A DNA stretch of 64,000 nucleotides from Adlercreutzia sp. ZJ141 (GCF_011038965.1 NZ_JAAKEB010000005.1:1-64000); one strand, 5' to 3'. Counted from the first letter of the stretch, positions 26,903 through 36,507 are shown. The notes: generated by a model not told the origin, from the letters alone. Translations and numbers: made by a program.

Positions 26903-27168
26903 TAACTCCTAACCCGCGCTATCACTGCGCTTTCACCGCTTGCCATCGTCAAAACGATCACCCTGTCGCCATTCGAAACGTCACAGCACAGCACACAGTC
27001 GACGTCAACCGTCGCTCCATCGAGCCTAACCTTGCAACGCCCGCCAGAAGGCAAACCGCCAACCGTTCCCCATGAGTGCGACTCATCGCGTACGGGTGCA
27101 GTTATGCGCATCGACTTCGCGAATTCATCGAGCGAGATCATGCCATTTGTCGTTTCGCTATCAACCAC
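26902..27168 (-). CDS. hypothetical small tail protein
   Basis: The 88-residue protein is rich in beta strands (CKVRLDGATVDVDCVL, DRVIVLTMASGESAVIARV) and looks like a small OB-like domain. A GTG start at 27168 is favoured because GGGAGGG lies 8 nt upstream and the start overlaps the upstream stop codon by 8 bp; the next ATG is at 27141. Its position between the hub-like protein and BppU suggests a baseplate part. Confidence 0.6.
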   Translation of the reverse strand: MVDSETTNGMISLDEFAKSMRITAPVRDESHSWGTVGGLPSGGRCKVRLDGATVDVDCVLCCDVSNGDRVIVLTMASGESAVIARVRS

Positions 27169-28264
27169 AAATAACCCTCCCTCCCGACTCGGTTTTAAAT
27201 GCTGTACGAACGAATCGCCGCGCTTCGGTTGTGCATATAGGCGAGCCTGCAAGCGGTATGCGAATCGATGTAACGCACCCACGCCACGACAGTCCAGCCG
27301 CCGTATACTCAATCGCTATTGCATCATCAGGCCACACTGGCACCCAGGGGCTTTTGATCTTTACCTTTTCAACCCTTGCAGAAGATGCAACCAGCTTACG
27401 TTCAGCAAGCGCCACAAGGCTTGCGAGTCGCTCTTGCGGGCTATCACCTGCTAGCTCTGACACGGCTTCGTATTTTGTAACCTCAAATCCAAGTGAAGGC
27501 ACCGACGATGGGCTATCGGGGTCCACGTTAATACACCATGCTTCTAAACACTCGTCTGCTGTCGAGTGACATAACCTCACGGCGTTTGGTACCGAAAGGT
27601 CTCGCTTAACCTCAACCTCGCCGACAAGAATCGAGCCGTCACCGTCACGAAACTCCCATACCGGCGAACGTTCCATTGGCTCCACGTAAGGCGCGGCAAC
27701 AATGGTGCCGTATGGGTCGGCGCGAAGCGAAGCAAATCCGGCCTTGTCGAGCAGTTCGTTACACACCGACAGCCACGTTACTCCCGCTTTCGACGTCCAA
27801 TCAGATGAAAGTACGTAGGCACTTGGCGTGATAGATGCAGCCAAACCACACTCGGCGCACATGTTAGCCACAAGCTCCGTAGGGCGCGACCCGGCAGGCG
27901 CGGTGTATGGGGCGGCAAAGCGTCTGCCAGATAGTATCGAAAGCATTCCCGACAGCTCAAGCTTACCCGATGTGCGCCCGCCAAGCAGCGTCGGCGATTC
28001 ACAAGCAGCACGCATGGTTGCCACAACGCGATCGTCATGCTCACCGTACTCATCAACAAACGCATACGACACGCGCACTAGCCCGCCATTCCTGGGCTCA
28101 TCGCCGTCGAAGCTCACATTGCCTGAACCTTTAATTTCTGAAAGCGCCGAAAGATCAAGCGTTCCGCCGGTTGCGCACGCAATCTCTCCCGCTTCATCCA
28201 TCGACGGCCACTCAACGCGACGAAACGTGCGTGTCTGTAGCCTTCTTGTTGTCCAGTCAACCAT
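27161..28264 (-). CDS. putative baseplate hub/distal tail protein
   Basis: The 367-residue protein lies between the FN3 tail protein and BppU genes. It starts on the ATG that shares one base with the upstream TGA. The sequence has no catalytic motif I recognise. Segments such as LVRVSYAFVDEYGEHDDRVV and KPTELVANMCAECGL-type helices (TELVANMCAECGLA in the sequence) resemble baseplate hub proteins of the phage T4 gp27/gpD type. The assignment rests mainly on position. Confidence 0.55.
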   Translation of the reverse strand: MVDWTTRRLQTRTFRRVEWPSMDEAGEIACATGGTLDLSALSEIKGSGNVSFDGDEPRNGGLVRVSYAFVDEYGEHDDRVVATMRAACESPTLLGGRTSGKLELSGMLSILSGRRFAAPYTAPAGSRPTELVANMCAECGLAASITPSAYVLSSDWTSKAGVTWLSVCNELLDKAGFASLRADPYGTIVAAPYVEPMERSPVWEFRDGDGSILVGEVEVKRDLSVPNAVRLCHSTADECLEAWCINVDPDSPSSVPSLGFEVTKYEAVSELAGDSPQERLASLVALAERKLVASSARVEKVKIKSPWVPVWPDDAIAIEYTAAGLSWRGCVTSIRIPLAGSPICTTEARRFVRTAFKTESGGRVICG

Positions 28265-30444
28265 CACAGCACCCTTCCGTCGATCTGTTGCCAGCTCGCT
28301 CGCACGGTGCCCCACCAGCCACGTTCAACGTCTGCCGGGTCAAGTGACACATCAACAGCAGCGTGCATTACATCGCCATCAGCTGTCTTCATCACACAGA
28401 AGCCACCTGTCTGCACAAGATGCTCGAATGCCATACGCTCCGACCGAGCCGTGAGCGCCAAAGACACATCACCCGTACGTTTTATGTGTCCATCGTCATA
28501 GAGCACTGGCAAGCTGCGTCCAGCAAACCATTCAAGGGCTCGAGACGGTCGCTCTGATGCCCAGCTTGAATCGGGATTCCATTTGCCGCGCGCGATCTGT
28601 GTGTCACCATCGCCAAAGTAAAAGAACCACCATGGCGTGCAAACCTTGCCAGGAAACGACGTCGCATTTGCAGCACCAGCACCCGAATAAGTTACGCATT
28701 CATACGAGTAAACGACATTAAGCGGGGCATAGCGGTCAGTAAGTGCATGACCAGCGTCAACACCTTTCGCAAGTTCCACTCGCCCTGTCTCGCTCACACG
28801 GAATACATCCACGTGGTAAACCTCTGCAAGTTCCGGGTCATCAAGCACCGAGACCTCCAAAGACACAAGTCCTGTTTCAGGGTCAGGGTCAATATCAAGG
28901 TGTGCAGGACACGGCAGCACGTAGTTCACAGCAACTGCGCGTGATGCACTTGCCGATAGCGTTGATGTTGACCGAGCTGTCACGGCCATAACATAGCGCT
29001 CTCCGTTGGTAGGAAACCATTCAACCGGTGCAATATCGCTCACGGTTGCAGTGCCCATGTCAATGCGACACACTTCCGCGCCACGCGAATCTTTTACGGT
29101 AAGCACTGCCGAAGCAAGCTTTCCAGACGGGTCCGAATACTGAAGCCGCACACGAACGGGCAAATCGCGAATCACATATCCTTCCGATGGCTCGGCGAAT
29201 ACAACAGAAGGCACCTGGCACACCCGAAACGCAGAATTCGCACTCCATGGGCCCCATTCAGCGTGCGCACCCTTAGTACGTACCCTCCACGTAACAGTTG
29301 AGTTGATGTCCCATAAGTTTGCCACCTCAACTCGCTGTGCAGAGCCACTCACCTCTACAGACGTCCACGTTGCGCCACCGTCAACTGAATATTGAAGCTG
29401 TGCAGCAGTTTGAGCCGAGCCATCAGCAGGATTATGCAACCATCCGAAAACAACGCGCGCATGTGCCTTCGATACCGTTGCCGATGACACAGGAGAAGTG
29501 AGTGTCGGCGCTGCTGGCGGGCACATGGTAATTACGGCCGACGACCACGGCGACCAAGCAGATGCCAAGCTACCGCGCACATTACGCGCACGATAATAGA
29601 ACGTACCACCGCCAGGGTTATCTGATGCAGACGTAGCCATGCCATCAATTGTTATCGTGGTAATAACAGTTGATTTGTCGGCTGATCTTTGTATTTCAGT
29701 GGCCGTGGCCGTACGCGACTCATTGGTAAGAGCAAGCGCAACACCAGTCTCGCCGGTACGCGACGCTTCTACCTTGGAAGGTGCAGCAGGTGTGTTGTAG
29801 GTGTAGTTTGTCTCTGACCATGTACCAAAATGTACACCGTTATACGGGCGTATGCGATAGCGGTAGAAGCAGTCGGCGGCCGTGGTGGAGTCAGCATATG
29901 AGGTAGCACCTGCATTCAGGCTCACCAGTGCCGACCACTCACCACCGTTTATACTGCGCTCTACGTATAGCCCGCTATAGGGCTTTGATGCACTCGACGC
30001 AAGCGTCCACGAAACCGTGTTCTGGTTGTCAGAAACGCGCCTGGCGGCCGCACCGGTAACAGCGTCAGGAGTTCCCGCACCCGCAACCGCAACAACGCCG
30101 GATGCAGTAGTCGTAGAGCCAACACCACCGTATCCGTTTACCGTCGCAGAATAACTCGAAGCGGAAAACGACACTTGTCTTCCAGTAGCTCCCTTAGCTA
30201 CTGTCACCGACCCCGAACATGCACAAACGGTCTGATACCTCGACGTACACGCCCCCTCAATGGCGCGTACATGCGTGCCATTGACATAAACGTTAAGACC
30301 AACGCCCCACAAATACCAGTCACCAAAGCTAATACTTGCCGACCACGAAATGATCGCATGGGTATCAGTTTCAGAAGACACCCAGGCAGAAACATCGACG
30401 GAATAAAACTTTACGCCGTTGCGGTAAACGGTCGAACTTGCCAT
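28264..30444 (-). CDS. tail protein with fibronectin type III repeats
   Basis: The 726-residue protein has a beta-rich N-terminal domain (about 110 residues) that appears to be a distal tail or lectin-like module. At least two or three FN3-like domains follow (VSWTLASSASKPYSGLYVERS, YYRARNVRGSLASAWSPW, WRVRTKGAHAEWGPWS), then a C-terminal region typical of siphovirus tail-tip proteins. FN3 domains of tail proteins bind surface carbohydrate. It follows the tape measure gene by 12 bp. Confidence 0.75.
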   Translation of the reverse strand: MASSTVYRNGVKFYSVDVSAWVSSETDTHAIISWSASISFGDWYLWGVGLNVYVNGTHVRAIEGACTSRYQTVCACSGSVTVAKGATGRQVSFSASSYSATVNGYGGVGSTTTASGVVAVAGAGTPDAVTGAAARRVSDNQNTVSWTLASSASKPYSGLYVERSINGGEWSALVSLNAGATSYADSTTAADCFYRYRIRPYNGVHFGTWSETNYTYNTPAAPSKVEASRTGETGVALALTNESRTATATEIQRSADKSTVITTITIDGMATSASDNPGGGTFYYRARNVRGSLASAWSPWSSAVITMCPPAAPTLTSPVSSATVSKAHARVVFGWLHNPADGSAQTAAQLQYSVDGGATWTSVEVSGSAQRVEVANLWDINSTVTWRVRTKGAHAEWGPWSANSAFRVCQVPSVVFAEPSEGYVIRDLPVRVRLQYSDPSGKLASAVLTVKDSRGAEVCRIDMGTATVSDIAPVEWFPTNGERYVMAVTARSTSTLSASASRAVAVNYVLPCPAHLDIDPDPETGLVSLEVSVLDDPELAEVYHVDVFRVSETGRVELAKGVDAGHALTDRYAPLNVVYSYECVTYSGAGAANATSFPGKVCTPWWFFYFGDGDTQIARGKWNPDSSWASERPSRALEWFAGRSLPVLYDDGHIKRTGDVSLALTARSERMAFEHLVQTGGFCVMKTADGDVMHAAVDVSLDPADVERGWWGTVRASWQQIDGRVL

Positions 30445-30456
30445 TGTGTCGCCCCC

Positions 30457-33400
30457 TTACCTTCCGTACTCCGCATTCGCGCGGTTTGCGTAGTCAACTA
30501 TCAGCCGCAGCGCATCGGCCGCAGCACTTTCTGGTGGCACACTCACGTTGCCAACGCTGTAGTAGTTATTTGTTACCGTCTGCGCTTTGTTTCGTACGCC
30601 CTCGGCAATAAGATCAACAAAGGGCTGCGAATAACGTCTATTTGTAAGCGGAACAATGGCCTCGGCACCGTCTTCTCCCACAATGTCAAGCGGAACAGCA
30701 CGCGTTGCGATTGCGCCATCGGCGTGCATGCGGTAGCCACCTTCGGCGTTAAGCCGAATACCGCCCGCGGCATTTCGGCTCACGCCGCCGCTCATGGTCT
30801 GGCTTATGGCAAGACTTACCCGTGCACTAAACGAACGGAACCAGCCGCCATTCCAAATATCACGAAGACGAATCGATTCAGCGATATTGCCATTAACGTG
30901 TGCACTACCATTGAGCTTTGCAAGATGTGATCCGTTCCACGTATACACACGGCCCTGGGCGTCTTGCAGCTGCTGATCTGCGACAGCAACATTTCCATCC
31001 TGGTCAACAAGGTCTGTTCCATTCCATGTGTACACACGGCCCTGGGCGTCGATAAGCTGGCCGCGCTCGACTACGATGTTGCCATCTTTGTCAACGATAG
31101 ATGTGTCGTTGTAGTGCTGCACGCTCCACACCATCGCATCCATGTTGCCCTGGCAATTCGCGGCGAGCTGCATCAGGTTATCCGAACCAATAGCGTTTAA
31201 TTGTTCCGACGAAACACCCGCTTCACCTAATTTCCCGGCAAAGTCTGTCACGCTTACGCCGGCAACCTCAAGTATTTCACCCACGCCGTCCATGCCAGTA
31301 AGCGTTTCGGTAATATCCGCAACCATCCTGGCGGTGTCTGCCACCGCGTCATCCATCCCAACGCCCATGTTGTCAAGTGTGCCAACAATTGATGCTGCGG
31401 TACCGTCGTATGAATCGGCAAGGGTAAGTAGTTGCTCATCGGTAAGCGCCGAGAGGTCGGATGTTTCAACTCCAAGTTCACGCAGATCGTCTTTGAGCAT
31501 AGAAAGCGACGTACCGCCTTCGGAAAGCACCGCCGAAAACATGGCCGGAAGTGATGCGCCCCACTGGTCAAACTCATCAGCAGAGTCACTTGCAGCCCTG
31601 GCTGCATCTCCGAGCTCGCCTTCAAGCTGTGCAACCGCACCGTCGGCTACTTCGGCGGCCGCCTTTGCGTCCAAATACTCGCCGTTAAGCCCCTGCATGG
31701 CAAGGGTGTTTTCAGCACATGCTCTCGCGTCTTCGTACGTGCGCCCTTCGTGAATCATCAGACGCTGCGTTTCTTCCTCTAAAGCATCGTTGTATTCGCG
31801 ACGCTCTGCTGCATAAGTAGCAGCCGCATCGGCCTGCATCTTGTATGCTTCCGATAAATTCTCGGTAAGCGCACTTATGCGAATTTCTTCTTTCTTCGCT
31901 TCAATAAGGTTGTTTACCGTGTCAGTAAGGTCTTGTGCATTGCCATCAGCATCAACATACGCATCAGCGGCAACGTCTGCTGCGGTAGCCGATAACCCAA
32001 ACTGCTCGTTCACCAGTTGCAGCGCCCACTCAAGCCGCCCTTGTGCTTCGGCGCTTAGGTCGGTTTTCCCGGCGTAGTCATTTATGATCTGCTGTGCAGC
32101 TGAAAGCTCCGAAATCTGTGCCTGGGCACTCGCTGTTGTCTCATTCATGCGCCCAACACCTTGCGCCATTGACTCTGCAAGCTCTGAAACACTCTTAGCA
32201 GCGGGTCCCGCGGCTGATGCAATACCATCAAGTTGCACCGAGTAGCCATCGAGTGCCGCAGCATTACTCACCGCATCAGCAAGCCCTTCGGTCGATTCAA
32301 CAAAATTCTTGTGTTCGGCGTACGCCGCCGCCGCAGCAGATGCCACAAGTCCGAAAGCTGCCGCCCCAGCTGCAAGCCCAAGCGACGCTGGTGTCATCGA
32401 CGTGCCAAGCAGCTTATTCGCGCCCGCCAAAAGCGTCGTTTCCTTCTTCGCATCCTTCACCCTGTCGGCAAACCCCTGTATATGGGTTCCCGCCGACCGG
32501 GCAACACTAAACCCAGCAAACGCCGTAACAGCAGAGGGCCCGATATCTCGCAGCCAAGAAGCAAGCATCTTAACAGGGGGCATTACCACCCGCACGCCAT
32601 CAGATAGCGCATCAAACGTTTTGTTTATGGCTCCCTTCATGCCGTCAAACACACCGGCAATATTCTCCGAGCCAACAGCATCCATCACATCGGCGATTCC
32701 GCGCGTAACGGCGTTTCCCATGTTGGCAACCGACGTCTGCACGCCACCAGATGCGGTTTCTGCTTGCTCACGGAAGCTCGCAAAGCTCTCGCCGCCTTCA
32801 TTGTCAAGCCGCACCATGGCGCGCAACAGGTCATCCATCGACAGAATAGCTTCACCACCGCCGCCACCCAGTGCGGCGTAAAGATCGTTTGCTGTAGCCG
32901 TCGGGCCTAGCATCGACTTTGCGAGCTGATCCATCTGTCCAGGCATTGCTGCCGTGAAGCTCTTCCAATCCTCAAGTTCGGGCTTGCCCTTCGCCAGCAT
33001 CTGCCGGAACTGCTCCATGGCAGCTGTTGTAAGCTGTGTCGAGCTACCAGACGCCACCAGCATGTCGTTGAGTGCCAAACCAGCATCAGTTGCTAAATCA
33101 AGGTCGCGCGTAACAACAGCAAGCCCCTGCACGGTCGATACCATGTCATCAAGCCTTGTGGGCAACCCTTGCAGCCTGCTGCTCATCTTTTCAATGGATG
33201 CTTCTGCCGACTGCGCACCAAAGCCTAAGTTTTCCATGGTGCGCGGGTAGTTATTCAGCGTGTCGAAGCGAGCAGCAGCGTCCCCCACATGGCTCGCAAT
33301 GCTTTCCATGGCCATGTTTGTCATTGCAGAAAACGCACCAATAGCAGCGCCAGACTTAACGAGTCCGCCACCCATTCCGCGCCCGTACTCGCCACCGGCG

Positions 33401-33510
33401 CGCTCTCCTGCTTCGCTCGCATCTACTTTCGCGAATTCGGCCTTCACGGCAGCAGATAACCCCGGGAACTTTGGAACAACATTCAGTGTTGCCTTCCCAA
33501 TAACTGCCAT
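30457..33510 (-). CDS. tail tape measure protein
   Basis: The 1,017-residue protein has the tape-measure features: an N-terminal TMP domain (MSSRLQGLPTRLDDMVSTVQGLAVV, MLAKGKPELEDWKSF), long helical Ala-rich stretches, hydrophobic segments (LGLAAGAAAFGLVASAAAAAYA) and a late region with imperfect repeats (DGNIVVERGQLIDAQGRVYTWNG and a related copy). It sets tail length and is injected at the tip. By the rule of about 1.5 angstrom per residue the tail would be near 150 nm. It follows the tail chaperone genes as usual. Confidence 0.93.
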   Translation of the reverse strand: MAVIGKATLNVVPKFPGLSAAVKAEFAKVDASEAGERAGGEYGRGMGGGLVKSGAAIGAFSAMTNMAMESIASHVGDAAARFDTLNNYPRTMENLGFGAQSAEASIEKMSSRLQGLPTRLDDMVSTVQGLAVVTRDLDLATDAGLALNDMLVASGSSTQLTTAAMEQFRQMLAKGKPELEDWKSFTAAMPGQMDQLAKSMLGPTATANDLYAALGGGGGEAILSMDDLLRAMVRLDNEGGESFASFREQAETASGGVQTSVANMGNAVTRGIADVMDAVGSENIAGVFDGMKGAINKTFDALSDGVRVVMPPVKMLASWLRDIGPSAVTAFAGFSVARSAGTHIQGFADRVKDAKKETTLLAGANKLLGTSMTPASLGLAAGAAAFGLVASAAAAAYAEHKNFVESTEGLADAVSNAAALDGYSVQLDGIASAAGPAAKSVSELAESMAQGVGRMNETTASAQAQISELSAAQQIINDYAGKTDLSAEAQGRLEWALQLVNEQFGLSATAADVAADAYVDADGNAQDLTDTVNNLIEAKKEEIRISALTENLSEAYKMQADAAATYAAERREYNDALEEETQRLMIHEGRTYEDARACAENTLAMQGLNGEYLDAKAAAEVADGAVAQLEGELGDAARAASDSADEFDQWGASLPAMFSAVLSEGGTSLSMLKDDLRELGVETSDLSALTDEQLLTLADSYDGTAASIVGTLDNMGVGMDDAVADTARMVADITETLTGMDGVGEILEVAGVSVTDFAGKLGEAGVSSEQLNAIGSDNLMQLAANCQGNMDAMVWSVQHYNDTSIVDKDGNIVVERGQLIDAQGRVYTWNGTDLVDQDGNVAVADQQLQDAQGRVYTWNGSHLAKLNGSAHVNGNIAESIRLRDIWNGGWFRSFSARVSLAISQTMSGGVSRNAAGGIRLNAEGGYRMHADGAIATRAVPLDIVGEDGAEAIVPLTNRRYSQPFVDLIAEGVRNKAQTVTNNYYSVGNVSVPPESAAADALRLIVDYANRANAEYGR

Positions 33511-33511
33511 T

Positions 33512-33841
33512 TCACACCTCTTCCCACTCTGTTGACCCTATGACGTCTACCGCCTTGCGTACCGACGCTCTCGCACGGGCGTTTTCCACGATGTCAGCGG
33601 GTCTAAACGTCTGTGGAGGGTTACTCTTTACGCCTGCCTGCGCATAGGCAATCCTCCACAGTTCGTCTTGGATGTCGGCCGCAGCATGTCTCCATTCAGG
33701 CCAAGAATCTTGAGGGCGCGTTACCCTCACGTAGAGCGAACCTGGCGGCAGCGTTAGCACAAGGTCGATAGCTTCGTCGGTAGGAACTTCGTCGTACGAC
33801 ACGCCATAAACGCGCCTAAAGTCGTGACGCAGCTCGCGCAC
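33512..33841 (-). CDS. tail assembly chaperone, second frame (DUF5361-like)
   Basis: The 109-residue frame (HDFRRVYGVSYDEVPTDEAIDLVLTLPPGSLYVRV) resembles DUF5361/Gp15-type proteins found between the tail-tube chaperone and the tape measure. It has a usable GTG start at 33841 with GGAGG 8 nt upstream. It is also in the -1 frame of the preceding gene, with no stop codon in between, so it is probably made mainly as the extension of a frameshift product (gpGT-like). Confidence 0.75.
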   Translation of the reverse strand: MRELRHDFRRVYGVSYDEVPTDEAIDLVLTLPPGSLYVRVTRPQDSWPEWRHAAADIQDELWRIAYAQAGVKSNPPQTFRPADIVENARARASVRKAVDVIGSTEWEEV

Positions 33842-33867
33842 ATGACCCGCCTCCAGGTGCGCGAGCG

Positions 33868-34254
33868 TTAGAAGTTTTTTAGTTCTGGCGAGGTAAGAAT
33901 CTTAGTGAACGCAACACCTATAGCGCCCACATCAACCGTGCCATCTTCGTCGGTACACGCCGCGGTAAGTTCAGCCATCTGATCGGCACCCAAAAGCAGG
34001 AGCAACGCCTGTTCGGCATCTTCATCACGAAGCTGACCAGACAAAAGGTCGCTTACCCGCTTATCGTGTGCGCGTTTTACGGGCACCTCAAAGTCGATAC
34101 CAAGCGCCCGGATAGTCGCTACGCGCGAACGCCGTGATTCAATGAGCTTCATTTTCGCGTCAATGCCTTTGGCGTGTCCCGTTTCAATACCAATACCACG
34201 CGCATACTCGTCAAGATCGGCGGCGCTCATGCGCGCCATTGCTTCCCGGTTCAT
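33868..34254 (-). CDS. tail assembly chaperone (gpG-like)
   Basis: The 128-residue acidic helical protein sits between the major tail protein and the tape measure. The 3' end reads CTA AAA AAC TTC TAA, which puts the slippery heptamer A AAA AAC in zero frame two codons before the stop. A -1 shift there runs straight into the next frame (33512-33841), giving an extended chaperone of about 247 residues, as for lambda gpG/gpGT. Confidence 0.75.
   Translation of the reverse strand: MNREAMARMSAADLDEYARGIGIETGHAKGIDAKMKLIESRRSRVATIRALGIDFEVPVKRAHDKRVSDLLSGQLRDEDAEQALLLLLGADQMAELTAACTDEDGTVDVGAIGVAFTKILTSPELKNF
33874..33880 (-). promoter_or_regulatory. programmed -1 frameshift site (AAAAAAC)
   Basis: The heptamer AAAAAAC is in the correct phase (A AAA AAC), and the -1 frame beyond it is open through 33512. 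A GC-rich stretch capable of pairing (GCTCGCGCACCTGGAGGCGGG) follows within 10 nt and may stimulate slippage. Confidence 0.75.
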
Positions 34255-34257
34255 GCG

Positions 34258-34851
34258 CTACACCGAAGCAGGCGCGGCGGGCTTTGCGCGATAAATATCG
34301 AACATGCGCCCATCATCTTCAATGGCGGTAAACGTCATGCCATAAACCATGAGCGAGCCGCGCTGGTGGGGAACATCATCAAACGACGTGATAGATGCCT
34401 TGCGCACAACCGTACGGCGCAGATACCCGTTCGATTCCAGCTCGTCAATAACAAGCGGCACCGTGGTAATAGAACCAGCCACCCCTTTGATGTGAGTAAC
34501 AGAGCCATCTGATGCCGACTCGACGTTACCCGCGCCGTAGCGCAGCTTTGCCACCGCAGCACGGTTTGGCTCAATGAACTCCATCTTGTAAGTGTTCTGC
34601 TCTCCGGTAGCTTCGGTTAAAACCGTGCTTCCGTGCCACCCCTTAAACTCGCTGGTGTCAACCGTCTTGCCTTCGGTAAACCCGTTCTCGCTCAATTCAC
34701 CAAGCGATTCAAAGCCCTCAACGGTACTCATCTTCGTTGTCGCGTCGGTGGGCAGCGTCGGGTTGTCATCGAAGCTTGTCCAGCAGCACCCTCCCTCAAC
34801 CGGCTTACCAACCGTTACAAGAGAGCTATCAATTTCCTTTATAGCAGTCAT
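34258..34851 (-). CDS. major tail (tube) protein
   Basis: The 197-residue protein matches siphovirus major tail proteins in length, beta-rich composition and place (between the tail terminator and the chaperone frames). Typical segments are GFESLGELSENGFTEGKTVD, TYKMEFIEPNRAAVAKLRYG and a final VYGMTFTAIEDDGRMFDIYRA. It polymerises into the tail tube. Confidence 0.85.
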   Translation of the reverse strand: MTAIKEIDSSLVTVGKPVEGGCCWTSFDDNPTLPTDATTKMSTVEGFESLGELSENGFTEGKTVDTSEFKGWHGSTVLTEATGEQNTYKMEFIEPNRAAVAKLRYGAGNVESASDGSVTHIKGVAGSITTVPLVIDELESNGYLRRTVVRKASITSFDDVPHQRGSLMVYGMTFTAIEDDGRMFDIYRAKPAAPASV

Positions 34852-34882
34852 AGCTGTTCCCTTCTGTAATTCTCTTCATCTC

Positions 34883-35248
34883 TTATTTGGGCGGCACGTA
34901 CGTCGCCACGGTGTAGCTTGCAGTCCATCTCGGCAAGCGCGAGTCTGGGTCGGGGTCGCTATAAAACGACTCTTGAAACACATCCGCATAACCGCCAGAA
35001 AATGGCAGCGCGTCGATAACATCGCACGCCGCATCGGCAAGTTCGAAAGCTTCCTGCTCGGTTTTTGCCCAGCAGTAAATACGAATGCCCGCGCGGTCAA
35101 CAAGTGTGTTTTCTCTGGCTCCGCCTTCACGGTACACAACAACAAGCGGAACCGAGCAGTCGGCAGGTGCTCGCACTCTCACCTCAACAGGCGAAAGCGC
35201 ATCTTCTAAGCGTTTGCGCACGTCGGCCTGCACGTTAAGCGTTGGCAT
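34883..35248 (-). CDS. tail terminator/minor tail protein (gpU-like position)
   Basis: The 121-residue protein has the alternating strand-helix pattern of tail-terminator proteins (VRVRAPADCSVPLVVVYREG, IRIYCWAKTEQEAFELADAACDVID, RWTASYTVATYV). It lies immediately upstream of the tube gene, the standard place for this function. Confidence 0.7.
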   Translation of the reverse strand: MPTLNVQADVRKRLEDALSPVEVRVRAPADCSVPLVVVYREGGARENTLVDRAGIRIYCWAKTEQEAFELADAACDVIDALPFSGGYADVFQESFYSDPDPDSRLPRWTASYTVATYVPPK

Positions 35249-35264
35249 AGCGTCCCCCTATCCC

Positions 35265-35555
35265 TTAATGACACTGTTTTCCCAAGCTCTTATACTTCGC
35301 TTCGTTGATACGCCCAAGCTTTGTGCGCGTATGTGCCGCGCCAACAGCCGTGCGTGATAACACGTCAACGTGCGCGCCGTATGGCTCGTGTTCAAACCCT
35401 TTTGAGCCAACCCACTTAGCTTCGTGTGAGTGCGCGTCTGCATTGGCGGCGTCGGCGAGCTTGAATGCCTGACGAAGCAGTTCCGACTTCATGCCCGCCG
35501 ACTTGCATATTTCTTGCAAACCGTCATGGTCAATCTCAAACTCGATATCAGCCAT
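35265..35555 (-). CDS. HK97 gp10-like tail completion protein
   Basis: The 96-residue protein begins MADIEFEIDHDGLQEICKSA and overlaps the upstream gene by 8 bp. It contains helices followed by a TAVGAAHTRTKLGRINEAKYKSL tail, a pattern seen in short tail-completion or neck proteins. The assignment comes from order (connector, closure, this gene, terminator). Confidence 0.6.
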   Translation of the reverse strand: MADIEFEIDHDGLQEICKSAGMKSELLRQAFKLADAANADAHSHEAKWVGSKGFEHEPYGAHVDVLSRTAVGAAHTRTKLGRINEAKYKSLGKQCH

Positions 35556-35883
35556 CGCACACCACCGCCAACACAGCTCGGTTCCAGGGGCCAGGGACAT
35601 CAGGGCCGTAAGGCTGCGGGTCGCCAACAATGCGATAACGCCTGTCTAAGCGTTCAATCTCGCAGCCCTGAAGAGGTGAATCGTAAGCCTTCGGTATATG
35701 AAACGTCGCATCACAGCGTGCCCCGTTCGGGCGCGCTGCTGCAAGCTCGCGCCATACACCCGGCTCGAACAGCACGCCCGTTACGGTTTCGCCTTCAAAG
35801 GTCACAGACGGTTCACCCATTTCATCAGGCTCGCCCTCAATCGGGTGCCACACCTTAACCGTTTCTCCCGTAATAAGGCTCAT
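35548..35883 (-). CDS. head closure/stopper protein
   Basis: The 111-residue beta-barrel-like protein (MSLITGETVKVWHPI, GVLFEPGVWRELAAARPNG, FHIPKAYDSPLQGCEIE, YRIVGDPQPYG) resembles SPP1 gp16/HK97 head-closure proteins, especially in the ...G..i...g..Y.V.G... arrangement. It starts on the stop codon of the connector gene. Confidence 0.75.
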   Translation of the reverse strand: MSLITGETVKVWHPIEGEPDEMGEPSVTFEGETVTGVLFEPGVWRELAAARPNGARCDATFHIPKAYDSPLQGCEIERLDRRYRIVGDPQPYGPDVPGPWNRAVLAVVCDG

Positions 35884-36278
35884 CAGCTCACCTCATTGCG
35901 TTCAATAGGGTGCATCGATCGCACAATCTGGCCATCAAGCCCAAGCGAAGCCCGCATTGACTTACTAACGTACATGCTGCCAAGCGCGCTTCCGTACGTC
36001 ACCGATGCCGTGTATCCGCCTGCACCCTGGCTATACTGTGTCGCACCAGCCATCTGTGCGGGAGCTGCCAGCACCTGATTAACCAGCAAGCAACAAGCCG
36101 CCTCTACACCTCGGTCAAATGCGGCGTGTACACCGGGCTCATACGCCACACCCCAGAAACTCTCGTATTCCGAAAGCAGCTTGGCCGTCGCATCAGCAAG
36201 TAACTTATCCATGCGGGCAGTATCACCTACCTCGCCGTATCGCGCCGCATAGTCAGCCGCGCTAGCAAAAGGCTCCAC
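35883..36278 (-). CDS. head-tail connector (gp6/gp15-like)
   Basis: The 131-residue, mainly helical protein (FASAADYAARYG, AATKLLSEYESFWG-like middle) is placed as an adaptor between capsid and closure genes. A GTG start at 36278 with GGAG 7 nt upstream was chosen, because the frame to 36323 would overlap the previous gene and lacks a ribosome-binding site. DNA-packaging adaptor proteins have this size and start. Confidence 0.7.
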   Translation of the reverse strand: MEPFASAADYAARYGEVGDTARMDKLLADATAKLLSEYESFWGVAYEPGVHAAFDRGVEAACCLLVNQVLAAPAQMAGATQYSQGAGGYTASVTYGSALGSMYVSKSMRASLGLDGQIVRSMHPIERNEVS

Positions 36279-36282
36279 GGCT

Positions 36283-36495
36283 CTACTCCGATGCAAGACC
36301 TGCGGCCACCAGTGCATCAACAAGCGCGTTATATGCCGCTGCTGTCGCCTTTACGGTGGCACCATCTGGCAGCTTATCCAGCTTGCCAAGTACGGCATTT
36401 CCTTCTTCGTCGGTCAGCGCAACGTGCTGCGGCATAATCGGAGACGCATCAGCAGGCTTACCAAGAATGTAGCGTTGCATAAGTATTGCAGACAT
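36283..36495 (-). CDS. small head protein
   Basis: The 70-residue protein ends DGATVKATAAAYNALVDALVAAGLASE, a short helix pair like the C-terminus of phage head-fibre proteins. It lies right after the capsid gene and may decorate the capsid. The function is tentative. Confidence 0.55.
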   Translation of the reverse strand: MSAILMQRYILGKPADASPIMPQHVALTDEEGNAVLGKLDKLPDGATVKATAAAYNALVDALVAAGLASE

Positions 36496-36507
36496 ACATA
36501 CACCCCC

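Noticed and set aside
30175-30930. Plus-strand frame across the FN3 protein/tape measure junction
   Set aside because: It crosses two well-supported minus-strand genes and has no start signal.
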